A stretch of 64,000 bases of DNA from Dromiciops gliroides. Lineage: Eukaryota; Chordata; Mammalia; Microbiotheria; Microbiotheriidae. The notes beneath the pieces are model-generated. The model did no database searches. It was not told the origin of the DNA and saw nothing but the letters and a program-made list of their open reading frames with translations. Shown one piece after another: positions 23,701-37,200 of the stretch. The translations under genes and the position numbers were made by a program. How positions within the stretch are numbered: the first letter of the stretch is position 1; every line of letters begins with the position of its first letter. The stretch is from contig NC_057866.1 in NCBI RefSeq assembly GCF_019393635.1, positions 9,682,223-9,746,222 on the forward strand, given 5' to 3'.

Positions 23701-25227
23701 GTGTCTTCTGATAGAGCCCTCTTTAACTGCCCCTCCACTGGAGGCAGGCACTCAAGGTCACACGCTCAGGAGGGAAGGAGGCTGACCAGGGCAGCGCAGC
23801 GTGCCCTTTGTCCCTGGAAGCTGGGCTGGCCTAACTCAGCCCACCGTGCTTCTGACTGGCAGGCCACTCAAACCCCAGATACTTCTCACTGCTGAGCCTC
23901 CCCATCTCAGATCCAGAAGTTTCATTTTCTTTTTTTTTCTTTTTGCGCAGGGCAATGGGGGTTAAGTGACTTGCCCAGGGTCACACAGCTAGTAAGTGTC
24001 AAGTATCTGAGGTCAAACTTGAACTCAGGTCCTCCTGAATCCAGGGACAGTGCTTTATTCACTGCGCCACCTAGCTGCCCCAGAAGTTTCATTTTCTAAG
24101 CCCAAAGGTGAGACTGTCCATTTCTTCTTAGATTTACCTCTGCCTTGCGGGGGTTAACCAGTACCTGTTTGTCCTCTTTGGGAAGGTCCGGGAAGCTGAA
24201 AGGTGGCTGGGGGTACACGGGCTGATGGTGCACATCTCGCAGGGATGGGATGAACACAAGGTGGGTGCCTGAACTATGCATCAGAGAACAGAGAGGTACA
24301 GCTGAGTCATGACAGGAAGCTGCTGAACAGGAGGGGAGGAGGCAGTGCCCCAACCTCCCAGGGGAAGTTTTCAGGGAGGCCTATTTTCCTGGGGGACTGA
24401 GGGAGGAATGATTGGGAATCACTGGGAGACAGACATTTGTAGATGCCAGCCCTGCAAGTCTGCTTTACCAGGCTGCATTGGTTAAAAGGGAAGGGTTTTG
24501 GGGGCAGATTGTAAAGGGACATGTGTGCACATGAACAGTGATGCCAACAAGGAGCCACACACGCACACATGATCTAAAGGTGATCCTACCCTCCTCTTCT
24601 TTGGTTAGGGAAATGTTCACGTCCACTGGTGTTTGTGGAGTCTGCAGTGACACCACATGGAGCTGGCAGGTCAAGGACCCTACCACTGGGCCACCTCCTA
24701 ACTGCTGGGGCCTCGTCTGCAGGGCTCCTGGATCGCTCAGGCTTGGGGCTGGCTCTGAGTCAGTTGTGAAAGTTCCCTGGGGCTCATGGCTCCAGGTTAT
24801 TTGAAGGACCCTTTTGGTTTTGTGATCTGATGGTTCCAAGACTCTCACGGGGACTCATCACCTAAAACCTGACCCTTGGTGGCAGTGCCCTGCCTGGGAA
24901 GGCTCAGGGATGATTTTTACCATCTGCCATGGAAGATCATAGGAAAAGAGGCCTCACTGGTGGTAGAGCCAGGAACCTGCAAGTTCTTACTACACTTGGG
25001 ACCTGACTCACCATTTGTCTAGTAAAGTGGCATGGGGCGGGCACCTCACACTGTTTCCTGGGAAAAATCAGGCTGACTCACACTGGGCCACAGGTCCTAA
25101 TACTGCTAATGCAAACATTGTGTCACAACCACAAGGTGATAAAGATGCACACTCCAGGGAGTCTGGACGGAGAAAGAACCAAGCTCCATTTTCACTTAAT
25201 TATGTGTGGAGCCGCCCCCCCCCTGCG

Positions 25228-25263
<36 letters not shown>

Positions 25264-28200
25264 CCACCAGCACTGCTCTGCAGACCACCTACAGAAAATG
25301 AGCCACGCTGCTACCAGCAGCGCTCAGTCTCGTTAGAGCTACAGCAAAAAGCAAAAGCCAAGCCCTCAGAGTTCAGTCGTGTGCCTTTGCGGGAGGAGAC
25401 AGAGGACATGGGACCCTGTTCCTGTGGCTTCCATGAGCCACCTGTGGTAGAGATGGCCACGTTAGGGCCATACTGGAGGCATGTCCACCCACAGCTCATT
25501 GTCCTGTCCCTGGGTCCTCAGGGATGAGGTCGTGTCCACGGCAGATGCTCCACAAACACCATGGACTGGAGAACCAGAAAGCTCATCCTGAGGAAATTGG
25601 ACATTTGGAAAGTTTTGGCCCCGGGAAGCTGGCTGCCCAGCAAGGCTGATGGGTGGTGGGGCTCTGGACCACTGCTCTGGGGCCTGAATGACTTTCCCAT
25701 CAGTCGTAGCTGTCCCCATCCTGAAGAGTGACGCTCACAAAGGGGTCTATGCAGCTGGCTTCTGTGGGAGCTGCCAGGAGGTAGGCCCCACGGGGGCCCC
25801 AGTCCACGAGGTGGCCCCGGGGCCGTGTGTGCTGCCCAGCTTCCCTGGAGGCGTTCAGAGAGTGTTTGTTAGGAGAAAACAGCCTGGCTGCTTGTGGCTC
25901 TGAGCCAGCTGCAGGGGGAGGGACTGGGAGGACAATTCCAACTATGTTCCGGGATTTCACAACTTCACACATCGTGGTGGGAGGGTTCCCACAGGCTCTT
26001 CCTCAAGTCCCCAGCATGGGAACAAGGGTACTCGGTCCCTGGCCGGAGCCACAAGGGCAGCAGGAGCCTCCTGGGTCCAGGCCTCACTGACTGCCGGGCT
26101 CAGGGCCAAGGACACACCTCAGCTGGGCCTGACACTTCTCTAAAGGGAAGGGGAGGGAGAGACATCCCACCACTGAGGAGTCTGGAAAATTTGGGAGGTG
26201 CCCCCCCCCCCCAACAGTCACTAGCAGCAGATGAAAGTGCCTGGTGGTGCCCTGTACGGCCCTTTGGGAACAATGTCGGGTCTGTTCTTTGTTGTTACTC
26301 TCGGTACCACACAGTGGTGGGAGGCCAAAACCAGAACCAACCCCTCCCATGCGGGCATCTCCCCACCCTCCGGGCCCTGCTGGAGCCCTGGGAAGGCCCA
26401 AGGGCAGCCAGGAAGAGCACCTGCCCCAGCCGCTGAGGGGGCTCACTTAGCCAGTGCGTGATCTTACTGGCGCTCCGGCCCCTGGGGCCAGCCGGCCCCT
26501 GGGAGGGAGAGCTGAAGGCCTGCCTAGGAGCCTGAGGTCAGGCCTGGCTCCACCTCCCTGGTTAGGAAGTGCTCCAATTACTAATCACATCCAGGGATCA
26601 GTTCTCGGCTAAGGGGCAAAGGCCACGCCTCTCCTTTGGAGAAAACCTTGGTGACAGGGACTTGTTTTTTCTAGGCTCATCCTCTGCTCTCAGACAAGAG
26701 TGAGCGCCCCCCCCCCACCCCGAGGGAGGCAGGCCTGGGGCCGAGGACGTCTGCTTCCTGAATGACTTTCTAGTCCCCAAATTAGATGCGGCCTCTCTTT
26801 CGTATCTGATATGACCCTTTTAGAGGCTGCTTTACGAGAATAGCTCAAAAACTCTGCTCTAACTTGTTACTGTTACTGTTAGCGGCTTCTAGCTGCCACC
26901 CCCGTTTGCCACAGCAACAGCGAGAGGGAGGAGAGGGGAGTCGGGGCAGGACCCGGAGAACGTGGATGGGTGGCCTGCTCCTGACTGAGGCTCTAGGCCA
27001 GAGAAGCCCTCCAATGTTTCTCCAGGATTCACCCCAGAAAGATTCCCATGGTGGGCCCCTAGGAGGGAGACAGCAGGAGGGGACACCAGCTCCCACTCAC
27101 TGCTGACCATCAATACCCCACACAGTGTTGGGTGATGAAGTGGGGGTGGGGAATCTGGGAAGGTGGAAGTTTCTATGGACCCTGCTAGCTGGCACACTCA
27201 AAACCTCACCTTCTGGTCCCTTCGATAATTGTCCGCAAACAACGTCTGAACACTTCTTCAAACGAGGTGGTCAGCTGACAGTTCTGTAAGAAGGGGAGGG
27301 ATGGGCTGAAGGTGGCGGGACAGCAAGTGCTGCCCACAGGGGCCCCAAAGCCACCATCCTGAAAACCAAGCTGGTCCCTGGGAAGAGCCCTTTGAAGGGC
27401 TCTGTGCCCAGGTCAGTGGGGTGGGAAGCCTTTCCTCAGTGCTGGCATCAAGGCCCTGCTGGGCACGTGATGTGCCCCAGAGACACCTCATTAGCATGCT
27501 CTGCTAGGGTCCTGGCCAGGAGGGAGGGGCCCTTTGGACCCTCTGGGCCGGGTATATTCTCAAGCAGGAGTAGACGTTTCAGAGGCGGTCAGCCTTCTCC
27601 TAGCCTGCTGGGAGGGCCTGAGGGTTTTCCCAGGTGGCTTCTCTTACCTCAATCTGTTCATGCTTAGCATCAAGGAAAGGTCCCAACTGCAGAGAAAGAG
27701 AAACAGAGGTGTCAACAGGGCAGGCTGATGGGAAGACCAGCCAAACAGTGGGGGACAAAGGAGGGTCCCCCAAACTGGAACGCTTCTCCAGAGCCTGCCT
27801 GGCACAGGGAGGCCTCCCCAGAATCCTGTTTTCGGCTCAGCCGCAGGTAGAAGGGCTGCCATGCTTGTGGGCGTGGTTGGAGGGGGCTAGCCCCACCCCC
27901 CCACATGCTGCCTAGGAGGGAGGAAAGGAACCAATTCCCTACTGGACGAGTCGGCCCAAGGCAGATGGAGACACGTCCACCTCCCTGAACAGGGCAGAGC
28001 CAGAGGAAACCAAGGCGAGAGCCAAGCTCCAAGCATCTCAGGCTGGGGGAGCCAGGCAGGCCGCCAGTCCCCGAGGGCATAGCTCCAGCTCTCAGGCCAC
28101 CACAGCTACCCAGGGGCCTTGTACCAGAATGCAGACGTCCGGCTGGTCTCTGGCAATGACACTGATCAGGTCGATCATGGGGTCGTAGGTGACGCTGTCA

Positions 28201-31200
28201 GACGTGGTGTAAGGCCCACAGGCGACCAGGACCATCCGCTGATCTGAATCTGGGAAGGACAGCAGGACTCAAGAGGCTGTGGACATGACTGATGCTATGA
28301 GCACTGTGGGGGGTCCGGGGGCTTCAGGGAAAGGAGTAACAGAGCTCTGCTGGGAGCTGCCCCCCAGGTTCTTGCTAGGCAGCACCCCTTCATGCCTCTA
28401 AAGGGACGACCTGTCTCCTCTGTTGGGCCCTGCACTGCCCCTGCCCCTTGACTCCCGCTGGGAATCATTTCCTGCATTGCTCACTAAACACGAGCACCAG
28501 AACTTGAAGGTAGTGGCCATCCCCAAGGGTCTGTTTGCTTGTAGGGAGGGGGGCTTCAGTTCTATGCTCACGACAAACGTTATTTCCCCTCCTGTTTCTC
28601 ATCTGGGCTTCAGCACTTCCAGGACATGAGACTTCACCCCCCATTGCAGATTGCAGCTCCCCAGTGGTCTGGCATTTCTTGTGGGTCAGGGGCTTCCCTG
28701 GACTGGCGGGGCTGAGCCCACAATGGGAGAGTGGTGGGAGAACATCCTCATGCAAACCCTGCCTCTGCTTAGGAATTCTTTGGCCAGTTCCAAATACATC
28801 AGCACTGGGCCATGCACCTGCCCCTCCTGTGGCCCCAACCATGAGTGTCCCAACCACATGTGACCAGCCCCAGCTCCCTCCACCATTGTTACTGATGTTC
28901 GCTCTATGATGGAGAATCCACGCTTGAGGACCCTTGGCCTGTAGCTACAGGGTGGCCCTGCCGGCTTTCCCCAAAAGGAATTCTATTTTTTTTGTGGGGC
29001 AAAGGGGGTTAAGTGACTTGCCCAGGGTCACACAGCTAGTAAGTGTCAAGGGTCTGAGGTCGGATTTGAACTCAGGTACTCCTGACTCCAGGGCCAGTGC
29101 TCTATCCACTGTGCCACCTAGCTGCCCCCAGGAATTCTATTTTTAAACCCAAACTCACCTCCATCCTCTTCTGTGGGCTGGTGGAAGGGAAGAGGCACGC
29201 CCTTAAAAACAAGAACAAGTTCAATTAAGGGTGTTTGCTGCATTTGGAGCAAGGAATCTTGGGCTGGGGGGAGGTGGCAAAGCCCTCTCCCTCAATCTTT
29301 TTTTTTTTTTGGGTGAGGCAATTGGGGTTAAGTGACTTGCCCAGGGTCACACAGCTAGTAAGTGTCAAGTGTCTGAGGCTGGATTTGAACTCAGGTCCTC
29401 CTGAATCAAAGGCCAGCGCTTTATCCACTGCGCCACCTAGCTGCCCCCCACTCAATCATTTCAGAGGCTAATGACTGGTTCTTGCCACCTTGCTAAGGTG
29501 CAGAGACGGCGGCAAGGAAAGGAAGCTGGGACCATGGCTGTCCTTTGGAAGCGTTCAAAGCGCTTAACGCGTGCTGCCCGTGACTGCGTGTGGGGTGTCC
29601 GGCCCCTGAGGGTCACTAAAGCCAAAGGTCATAGGTTGGCCTCCTGTGCCTCAGAAGCAAGTGAAAAGCCCCCTGTGGAGGCCGTCTCTGGCCACGTGGT
29701 CAGCAGCTTATTTCCCTCCTGTCTGTGAGGCCTAGGAAGGGGGCGCGACCCCCAGGAGGAGCCACCCTGGGACAGAGCTCGGTCTCACCTCGTAGAGTTT
29801 GGTGGCAATGAACCTCTTTCCTGTCGTGTTGGTTCCCTCCATAACGACCACCTGAAACACACAGAGCAGAACCCCCAGCCCCTCAGGAGGCTTCTCTGAA
29901 GGAAGCTCCAAATGTGTTCAGGGGCTTATTCCCTAGGCCCTCCCCATGCCCAGCAGAGCAGCCCCTGACTAGCTGACTCTGGCGCTGTCTGGCTCTCACA
30001 CCTGGGGAGCTCCTGAGAGGAGGCCTCCCTCCATCCCACTAGGGCCAAGAGCCAGGAGGCTGCTCTGAGCCCCGTGTCCCCGAAGGATGATGATGGAGCC
30101 TCACCTGGCCAGGAAAGAGCGAATATTCCTTGAGCTCCGAGAGATCCACTGGGATCTGCATCCCTAGGGAGTGCTCCCGGTCTCCTTCCAGAATCACTGA
30201 TTTCGAGTTCAACTTCCCATTGCTGTCACAGCCAATCTGTCCCAGCAAAGTGACTGGTTCCTAGGGAAGAAAAGAGGTAACAGGAAGATGGCAGCCTGAG
30301 GTGGGACCCCCCCCGCCCCGCCCCCCCCCCCAGCTCCCAGAGCTGTTCAGGGGAACGAACGAACAGGACCGTAGCTCTCCACATGGCCCTGACCCAAGTG
30401 AACCTGAGGCTTAGCGATGCCAACGGTCCCTGGGAAATCTAGATGGCCACGGCACCCCGGGGGAGCAGGTTCAGTTCATACAAGTGGTACATGAAAGGAA
30501 AGCGATGGGAGGACCCCACTTAGGAGTGGGGCTGCAGCTGGCCCTCAGCCCCCTGCCCCCAGTAGTGTCTAGCCACTCAGACTCGAGGTTCAGGTCAGGC
30601 CAATGTGGAGAGGGGCGGGGCTCAGCTCACCTGGGCCGGCACGGAGACCGAACTGAAGGCCTCAATCTTGTAAACCTCTTTCAGTTCACAGCCCAGCTCT
30701 TCAATCTTGCAGGTCAGAACTGAAGCCGAGAGGATCAAAGGCCTGAGGGTCCACAGGAGGAAAAGGCCCCCCCCACCCCCAAGGTGTGGAGCACACGGGT
30801 GGTCGGCTGGGCGCTGCCCATGTGGGCGGCTCTAGGGGCCTGAACAGCTTCCAACAGGCCCGCCGGGTGGACAGCTCCACCCCCAGCCCCCGTGACCCGA
30901 CTTCTAGCTCCATGCCTGCTTCTGTGCTTCCCTCCAGCCTCTACCCTTGGCACTAGAGAGCAGCCCGCCCCCTCCCCGAGCCTCCAAAACAAAGCGACTG
31001 CCTCTCCTGACACCAAGAAGCACCAGGTGAAGGGAGGACTCCCAACAGGGCCCCCATGTCCTGAGATGAAAACCGAGGGGAAGGGGTTTGCTCCTGGGCA
31101 GCAGCCCCGAGCCCAGGGCCTTCTGATCCATCCCAAACGGTGACCTTTGACTCCTCAAAGGGGCGTCTATGGAGTGGTCAGGGGCAGGACTAACTCAGCT

Positions 31201-34200
31201 GTTGCCTGTGGTCCTGAGGCCCTGAACATGAAGACTACAACCATGAGTCAGGCCCAAGATCTCGCTCAGCCCCATGTGGCCAAAGGTCTGGTGGCCAGAC
31301 CTTTCCACGTGCGGGGCTGTCATGGGGATATCTGTGGGGGTGGGGGTGGGAAGCACCTTCTCGGACGTCTGTGAGCTTCTGGAACATGGATTTGTAGGTG
31401 CCGGTGACGCCTCTGGCACCGTCCATGACCTTCACCCTGAGGCCGCCGCCGCCTCCTTTCCCGGACCACGACATTCCCTGTGTGGAGCCAAAGGAGGTCA
31501 CCACCTCTCCGCGGCTGCTTCTGGAGCTGTACTTCTGAGAGGGCGTGGCACTGGGCAGGAACAAAACAGAGGGCCTCCGCTGGGCGCCACGTTGGCCACG
31601 TAGCCTATGGGGACAGGGTCTGCCAGGTCCCGTTGGCACCGGGACTGCGGCCCCAGCCACATGTCCAGGGGCTGAGGGTGCTGACAGATGGGCCTGTCTG
31701 AGGACTCTTACAAAAGGGACCCCAGGTAGTCCAGAAAATACTGGGAGGGGTTTGGGTAAATGAGCGTATCTAGGGTTACACTGTTCCCCAGTGGTTTAGC
31801 AAGACCCCAAGCACCCCCTAGAACTCCAGGGTGCCCTCCGGGAAGGCCAGCTGCCTGCAGAGCAGCACAGGGCTGCACAGCTGAGCTGGCACTTGGGCCA
31901 CGTGCCCCCACCCCCAAAGGAGGTTGGTCAAGCTCACCATCAGGATGCCACCCCTCCCCTCCCTAAGCTGGAGCAGGTGCTGGCCCTGGCAACAATGCTG
32001 AAGCAGGGCCGCACCACCTGCCAAGGCCGTGTCCCACAGGCCACTGAGGATAGTGGCTTTGGGATCAGGGGGAGCACACGGACCCCCAGCACTGCTTTGT
32101 TACTGGCCCCCTATCCCACACCTGACCAACTCAAATGTTTAACAGCCAGTCCAGTCCCGCCTCTCTTCACCTCTGGGCCAGCCTAGACACTCAGGCCTGG
32201 TCTGACCTCTCCAAGCCAGGTACATCCCCAACCTTCTGCCCCAGGATGGCCAGAGTGGAGTCACCCAGCCCTGGAGGCCGCCTTTGCCAGAGAGGGGCCT
32301 GGGGCCACTCCCAACAATGGGGATGAGGGAGGGCTGCAGCAGGAGGGGACCCTGGGGACCCCAGGCCCTCCTCACACTGTGGCAGCTGCAGGGTCAGGGA
32401 GAATGCGTCACCTGAACTCTAGGAGACCTAGATTCAAGCCCCTGCCTGGCTGAGTGACATGGGGCAAGTCATGTCTCTCTGGGCCTCAGTTTCCTTCTTT
32501 CTGCCACCGGCCTGACAAGTGGGCCCTTGGCTCCTGCGCCCGCTGCCTCCTCCTGAGGAGCCCACCCCAGTCGTGGGGCTCCCCTCCTCTAGGAATTGTT
32601 AGGCAGCTTTTCCTTTCATGAAGCCCAGGTCTGGGCTCTCCCTCCTGGTGTTCCTCACAAGGAGGTTTCCTCTCGATCCCTCCGTCTAGAAGATGCTTAT
32701 TGCGGGGCCTGAAGTCTGTTCTAGATCCTCACAGGCCTTTTCACTGAACCTTGTCTGGGGTGATCTGGTGGCCCTTCCCTTCTCTCCCTACACTCTCCGG
32801 CTGAACAGGACTGCCCAGAAGTAGCTGGAGCAGGGAGGAATGCGCAGGCCGGTGGCACCTTCCCCGGCCCAGGCCCTAGGCCTTTATGCCCGCTCGAGTC
32901 CGCAATGTGTGAGACAAAGAATTTAAGAGGGCAAAGAGTCCATGAAAACCAACCAACAGCAAGTCCAGCACGGCACGTCCTCATCAGAGAAGGCCCGCGC
33001 TCTATGCGCACTTGGAGAACCCGCCCCAATATTCAGTTTGGGCCCAACCTGGGGCAGAGCCTATTGGCAGACACACAGCCAGCCCTTGACTCTCACACAC
33101 CACCTGAGCTTTCTCTTCAGAGCCAAGCCCAGCATCATACTTACAATGCTCAGGCAAAGAAAAACAAAACAAAGCAAAGCTTGAAATTACTCAAAACCCA
33201 CGCTTGAAATCCCATTTTATTTTCCATTTCTGAGCCTAAATGTGTGTGCAATGGAGAGGAGACCCCTCCGCCCAGGGGTGCTAGAGGAACACTGAATTAT
33301 TCATGGCTAGTAGGTAATCAGGCCGCTGGTTCACCAGGCCTGGAGTCAGGAAGACCTGAATTCAAATCCGACCTCAGACACTTCAGAGCTGGGTGACCCG
33401 TGTCAAGTCGCTTTACCCTATCTACCTCAGTTTCCCCATCTGTAAAATGAGCTGGAGGACATGGCAAAGCAGTCCAGTATCTCTGCCAAGAAAACCCCCT
33501 ACTGTATTGGCATGTGATGGTCCATGGGGTCATGCCTCAACAAGGTGGTCTCTTACTTTTTTTTTTTTTTTAAACTTTTTTTTTTTTTTTTTTAGTGAGG
33601 CAATTGGGGTTAAGTGACTTGCCCAGGGTCACACAGCTAGTAAGTATTAAGTGTCTGAGGCCGGATTTGAACTCAGGTACTCCTGAATCCAGGGCCGGTG
33701 CTCTATCCACTGCGCCACCTAGCTGCCCCGTGGTCTCTTACTTTTAATGGAAGAACACTCTAGGCCTGCCACATCACGTCTATGTGCCGTCACCATCACA
33801 GCAGTGATGTCATACCATTCTCTGGCCATGTCTATCCTGAACAGGAATGAGCACTGTATCTTTGACAACTCTCATGCACCCATTATGTAATCAGCCCCCC
33901 GGGAGCAAATACAAAATGCCTGGTTTGTCCTGCCCCTCCTGCGTTCTCACACCTCACTCCCCAACACATCCTGGCTGTTCCCCCAGCATCCTCTCTGGCT
34001 GTCCCCCAGGTCTGGCTCTCTCACCTACCTGGCTTCAAACCCCAACTCAAACATCCCTTTCATGGGAAGCCTTCCCCAAGCCCTCTTAGTTCCAGGGCAG
34101 ACTTTGTCCCTCTGTTTTACAGCCTTCTTTGTATATGTTCATGGGCATGTTGTCCCTCAGCTAGACCAGAAGCTCCCTGAGCGAAGGGACTGGTTTTGTA

Positions 34201-37200
34201 CTTTGCTTTGTATCCTCTGTGCTTAGCAGTGCCTGGAACAGGGCAGGTGCTTAATCAATGCTTGCTGACTGACTGTCCCAGGAATGGGAGGTGAGCCACC
34301 TGATGCACAGAAGCCTTCCCATGAGCCAAGGTTACAAGGGCCTGGCTCCCTCCAGGACGCAGAGCTGTGAGAAGCCTCGAAGGCTGGTGAGGTGGCTGGC
34401 AGGGGCCACACAGGCAGCAAGTGGCTGGGCCAGGGCAGGGTTCAGGATGCTCGGCCAGGGACGGGCAGGTCAGAGGCCCTCACTTCTCAGTCACAAGCCA
34501 AGGCTACCTAAAGCAGGAGATTGGAATTTCTCTCTGCTCCTAAGTAATTTAGGAATCATTTTCAGAACATACAAGGCCCTGTTTCTTTCTTTTTTTTTTT
34601 TTTAGAAATATTTTTAATTTTTTTTTTGTGGGGCAATGGGGGTTAAGTGACTTGCCCAGGGTCACACAGCCAGTAAGTATCAAGTGTCTGAGACTGGATT
34701 TGAACTCAGGAACTCCTGAATCCAGGGCCGGTGCTTTATCCACTGCGCCACCTAGCCGCCCCCAAGGCCCTGTTTCTGACATCGGCTTACTCAGCCCAAG
34801 TCTCCTTGCTTCTCACCCTGCCCCGCCCTTCCTGTGAGCCATCTGAAAGGGGCCCCTGGCACACAACGAAGGCCCATACTCAGGTCAACTTTATTTGGTT
34901 TGGTTTGGGTTTTCTGTGGGGTTATGAGGGTTAAGTGACTTGTCCAGGTTCACACAGCTAGTAAGTGTCAAGTGTCAGAGGCAGGATTTGAACCCAGGTC
35001 CTCCCGATCCCAGGGCTGGTGCTTTATCCACTGTGCCACCTAGCTGCCCCCTCAGGTCAACTTTAAAGCTCCCCCCTCCCCCCTGCCTTGTTCTGCCTGG
35101 CTCCGGTAGGGGGGCCGGCACCCACACCTGCAGTTTCTAGGAGACCCCACAGAGTTCTGAGGTGCTTGCTCATTTACGAGGGCAGGGAGTCCTCCCAAAG
35201 GTAGTGAGGGAGTCTCCTCAGCCTCTCCCCCATCCCCCCCAGCCTCTCAAATTTAATGACCACCCCTCTGGAGGAACGGGAGAGTCTGGATCCCATCCAT
35301 TCTGAACCACCAGGGTTCTCGACTCAGTTTTACTTTAAACTTCTGGCCCCCACCCCAAGGAGGCCAAAGGCAGGAAGAAAGGCCCAAACATGGCCAAGGA
35401 AAAGAGCACCCTGGGGATGGGAAAGATGGAAACAAAGCAGATGCCCAGCGAGTGGGGGATGGGAAACAAACTGTGGTGTATCAATGTCCAGGAGCACCAC
35501 CGTGACTTAAGCAATGAGGACCGGGGGCAGCTAGGTGGCGCAGTGGATAGAGCACCGGCCCTGGATTCAGGAGTATTTGAGTTCAAATCCGGCCTCAGAC
35601 ATTTGACACTTACAAGCTGTGTGACCCTGGGCAAGTCACTTAACCCCCATTGCCCTACAAAAAAAAAGAAAAAAAAAAAGAAATGAGGACCAAGAAGGAC
35701 CAGGAGAAGCCAAGCCGGTGTCTGCGTAGACAGAGGAGGCTGGACTAGGAAAATAACCCCTACAGGACGATTTCAGCAACAGGAATGGGAAGACCGAGAC
35801 CAAGACGGAGCTGGACGCTGCTGGATCTTAATAATGGGGCCGAGCACGTGGCCAGGGAGGAGGGGAGAAAGCTCGGCTCCCTCCTGTCGTAGAGGCCCGT
35901 GCTATGCTCCCTTGGCTGACGTGCTGGTCAGTCTTGCTGCCCTGCTTCTCCTTCCTTCTTCCCCCCTCCCTTTCCCCTCTGAATAGACGAGGGGAAAGAA
36001 TATATTTGGAATTTAAAGCACCAAAAAGTCCACCCCCCCCCCCAGCTCTGCCAAGTGTCTGCTGTACTTAGCGCTTTACTGGTCAATGCAGGGATGACCC
36101 CTCCCACCCTGTACTGTCCTTCTGCTCCCCTGGGCACTGACCTCAGGGAGCTGGGGGTGGGGGGAAAAGAAATGGAGCCCACATAGGAAATGGTACTTGG
36201 TGGATCTCCAGGACCCCCAGAAACAAAGCTAAGGCCCCCGGCCTCTCTGGAGTGGACATGCGTGTTGCCTTGGTGAGTGAGGGGGAGGGTCTCCTAAGCC
36301 AGCCTAGGGCTGCCAGGAAATGTCCCAGCTCTGTGTAACTTGAGTGAGGAACAAGAAGTAGGTTATGTAACATTATAGGTGCAGATTGGATTCTTTTAAA
36401 AACAGCAAAACAACAATTCCTAATCCTTTGACCATTTCAGAAAACGCCCAACAAGAGAAGCCGGTGAAAGCCCATTTGAACCAGCTGACAGGCCACTAGC
36501 TATCAGCTGTTCCTTATCTAGGAAGTGAGCCCTTGAAAACTGGGCAGAAGTCAAATTTCCTCAATGACTCCAAGACACAGTAATTTTCCATAAAGGAAGA
36601 GCCAAGTGGATGCAGGGTGAGCAGGGCAGGCACCAGCCCAGCGTGCTGGCCTTCTGCACAACCGCCCCTGTCCTTGGGGTAACTAAGATGGTCCCCGCCT
36701 CCAAAGAACCGACCCTGGCCCCGTACCTTGGTGAGAAGCTGGAGGGGGAAAAAAGCAGATGGGGGCTGCGGGCTGCCACCACATTCCGTTTGGACTGGGG
36801 AGTCTCAGGGGTGCTGACGCTGCGTTTCTGAGAACCCTGGAAGGAGAGCGGCACATCAGGGCCAGGCAACATGAAGTCCGAGTTGTTGAACAAGTGCGGA
36901 GTCTCGAGAAGGAATGAAAGGGAGAGGCCACAGACAAGCGGGGGATGGGAATGCACTGGCCACCCCAGAGAAACCTGTCTAAAATGAGAATCTAGGCCCC
37001 CATTTCCAAGGCAGACAGGCCAAAGCACAAACCACTTAGGATTTCACAAGAAGCCCCATTCTGATGGCTGACCATGGCAAGGAGACCTGGCAGCCCTGAC
37101 CTGGTCTTTTTTTTTGGGGGGTGGTGGTGGTGGTACGCAATGAGGGTTAAGTGACTTGCCCAGGGTCACACAGCTAGTAAGTGTCAAGTGTCTGAGGCTG

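Larger units (their letters stand above)
31551..36726 (-). other. POLA2: POLA2 intron 5, long and SINE-rich
   Basis: About 5.2 kb. It holds a MIR-like piece, one MAR1-type SINE, four WSINE1-like SINEs and an L2-like 3' end; no extra coding exon was found. Confidence 0.8.

Noticed and set aside
23153-23738. Cys/Val/Tyr-rich or His/Thr-rich open frames
   Set aside because: They translate the CA minisatellite inside POLA2 intron 14.
24096-24164. Open frame running past POLA2 exon 14 into the intron
   Set aside because: The homology to human stops exactly at the GTACTG donor and resumes in exon 15.
29235-29471. Recurring peptides such as GLSDLPRVTQLVSVKCLRLD
   Set aside because: The same peptide appears at many places because it is the translation of the SINE, not a gene family.
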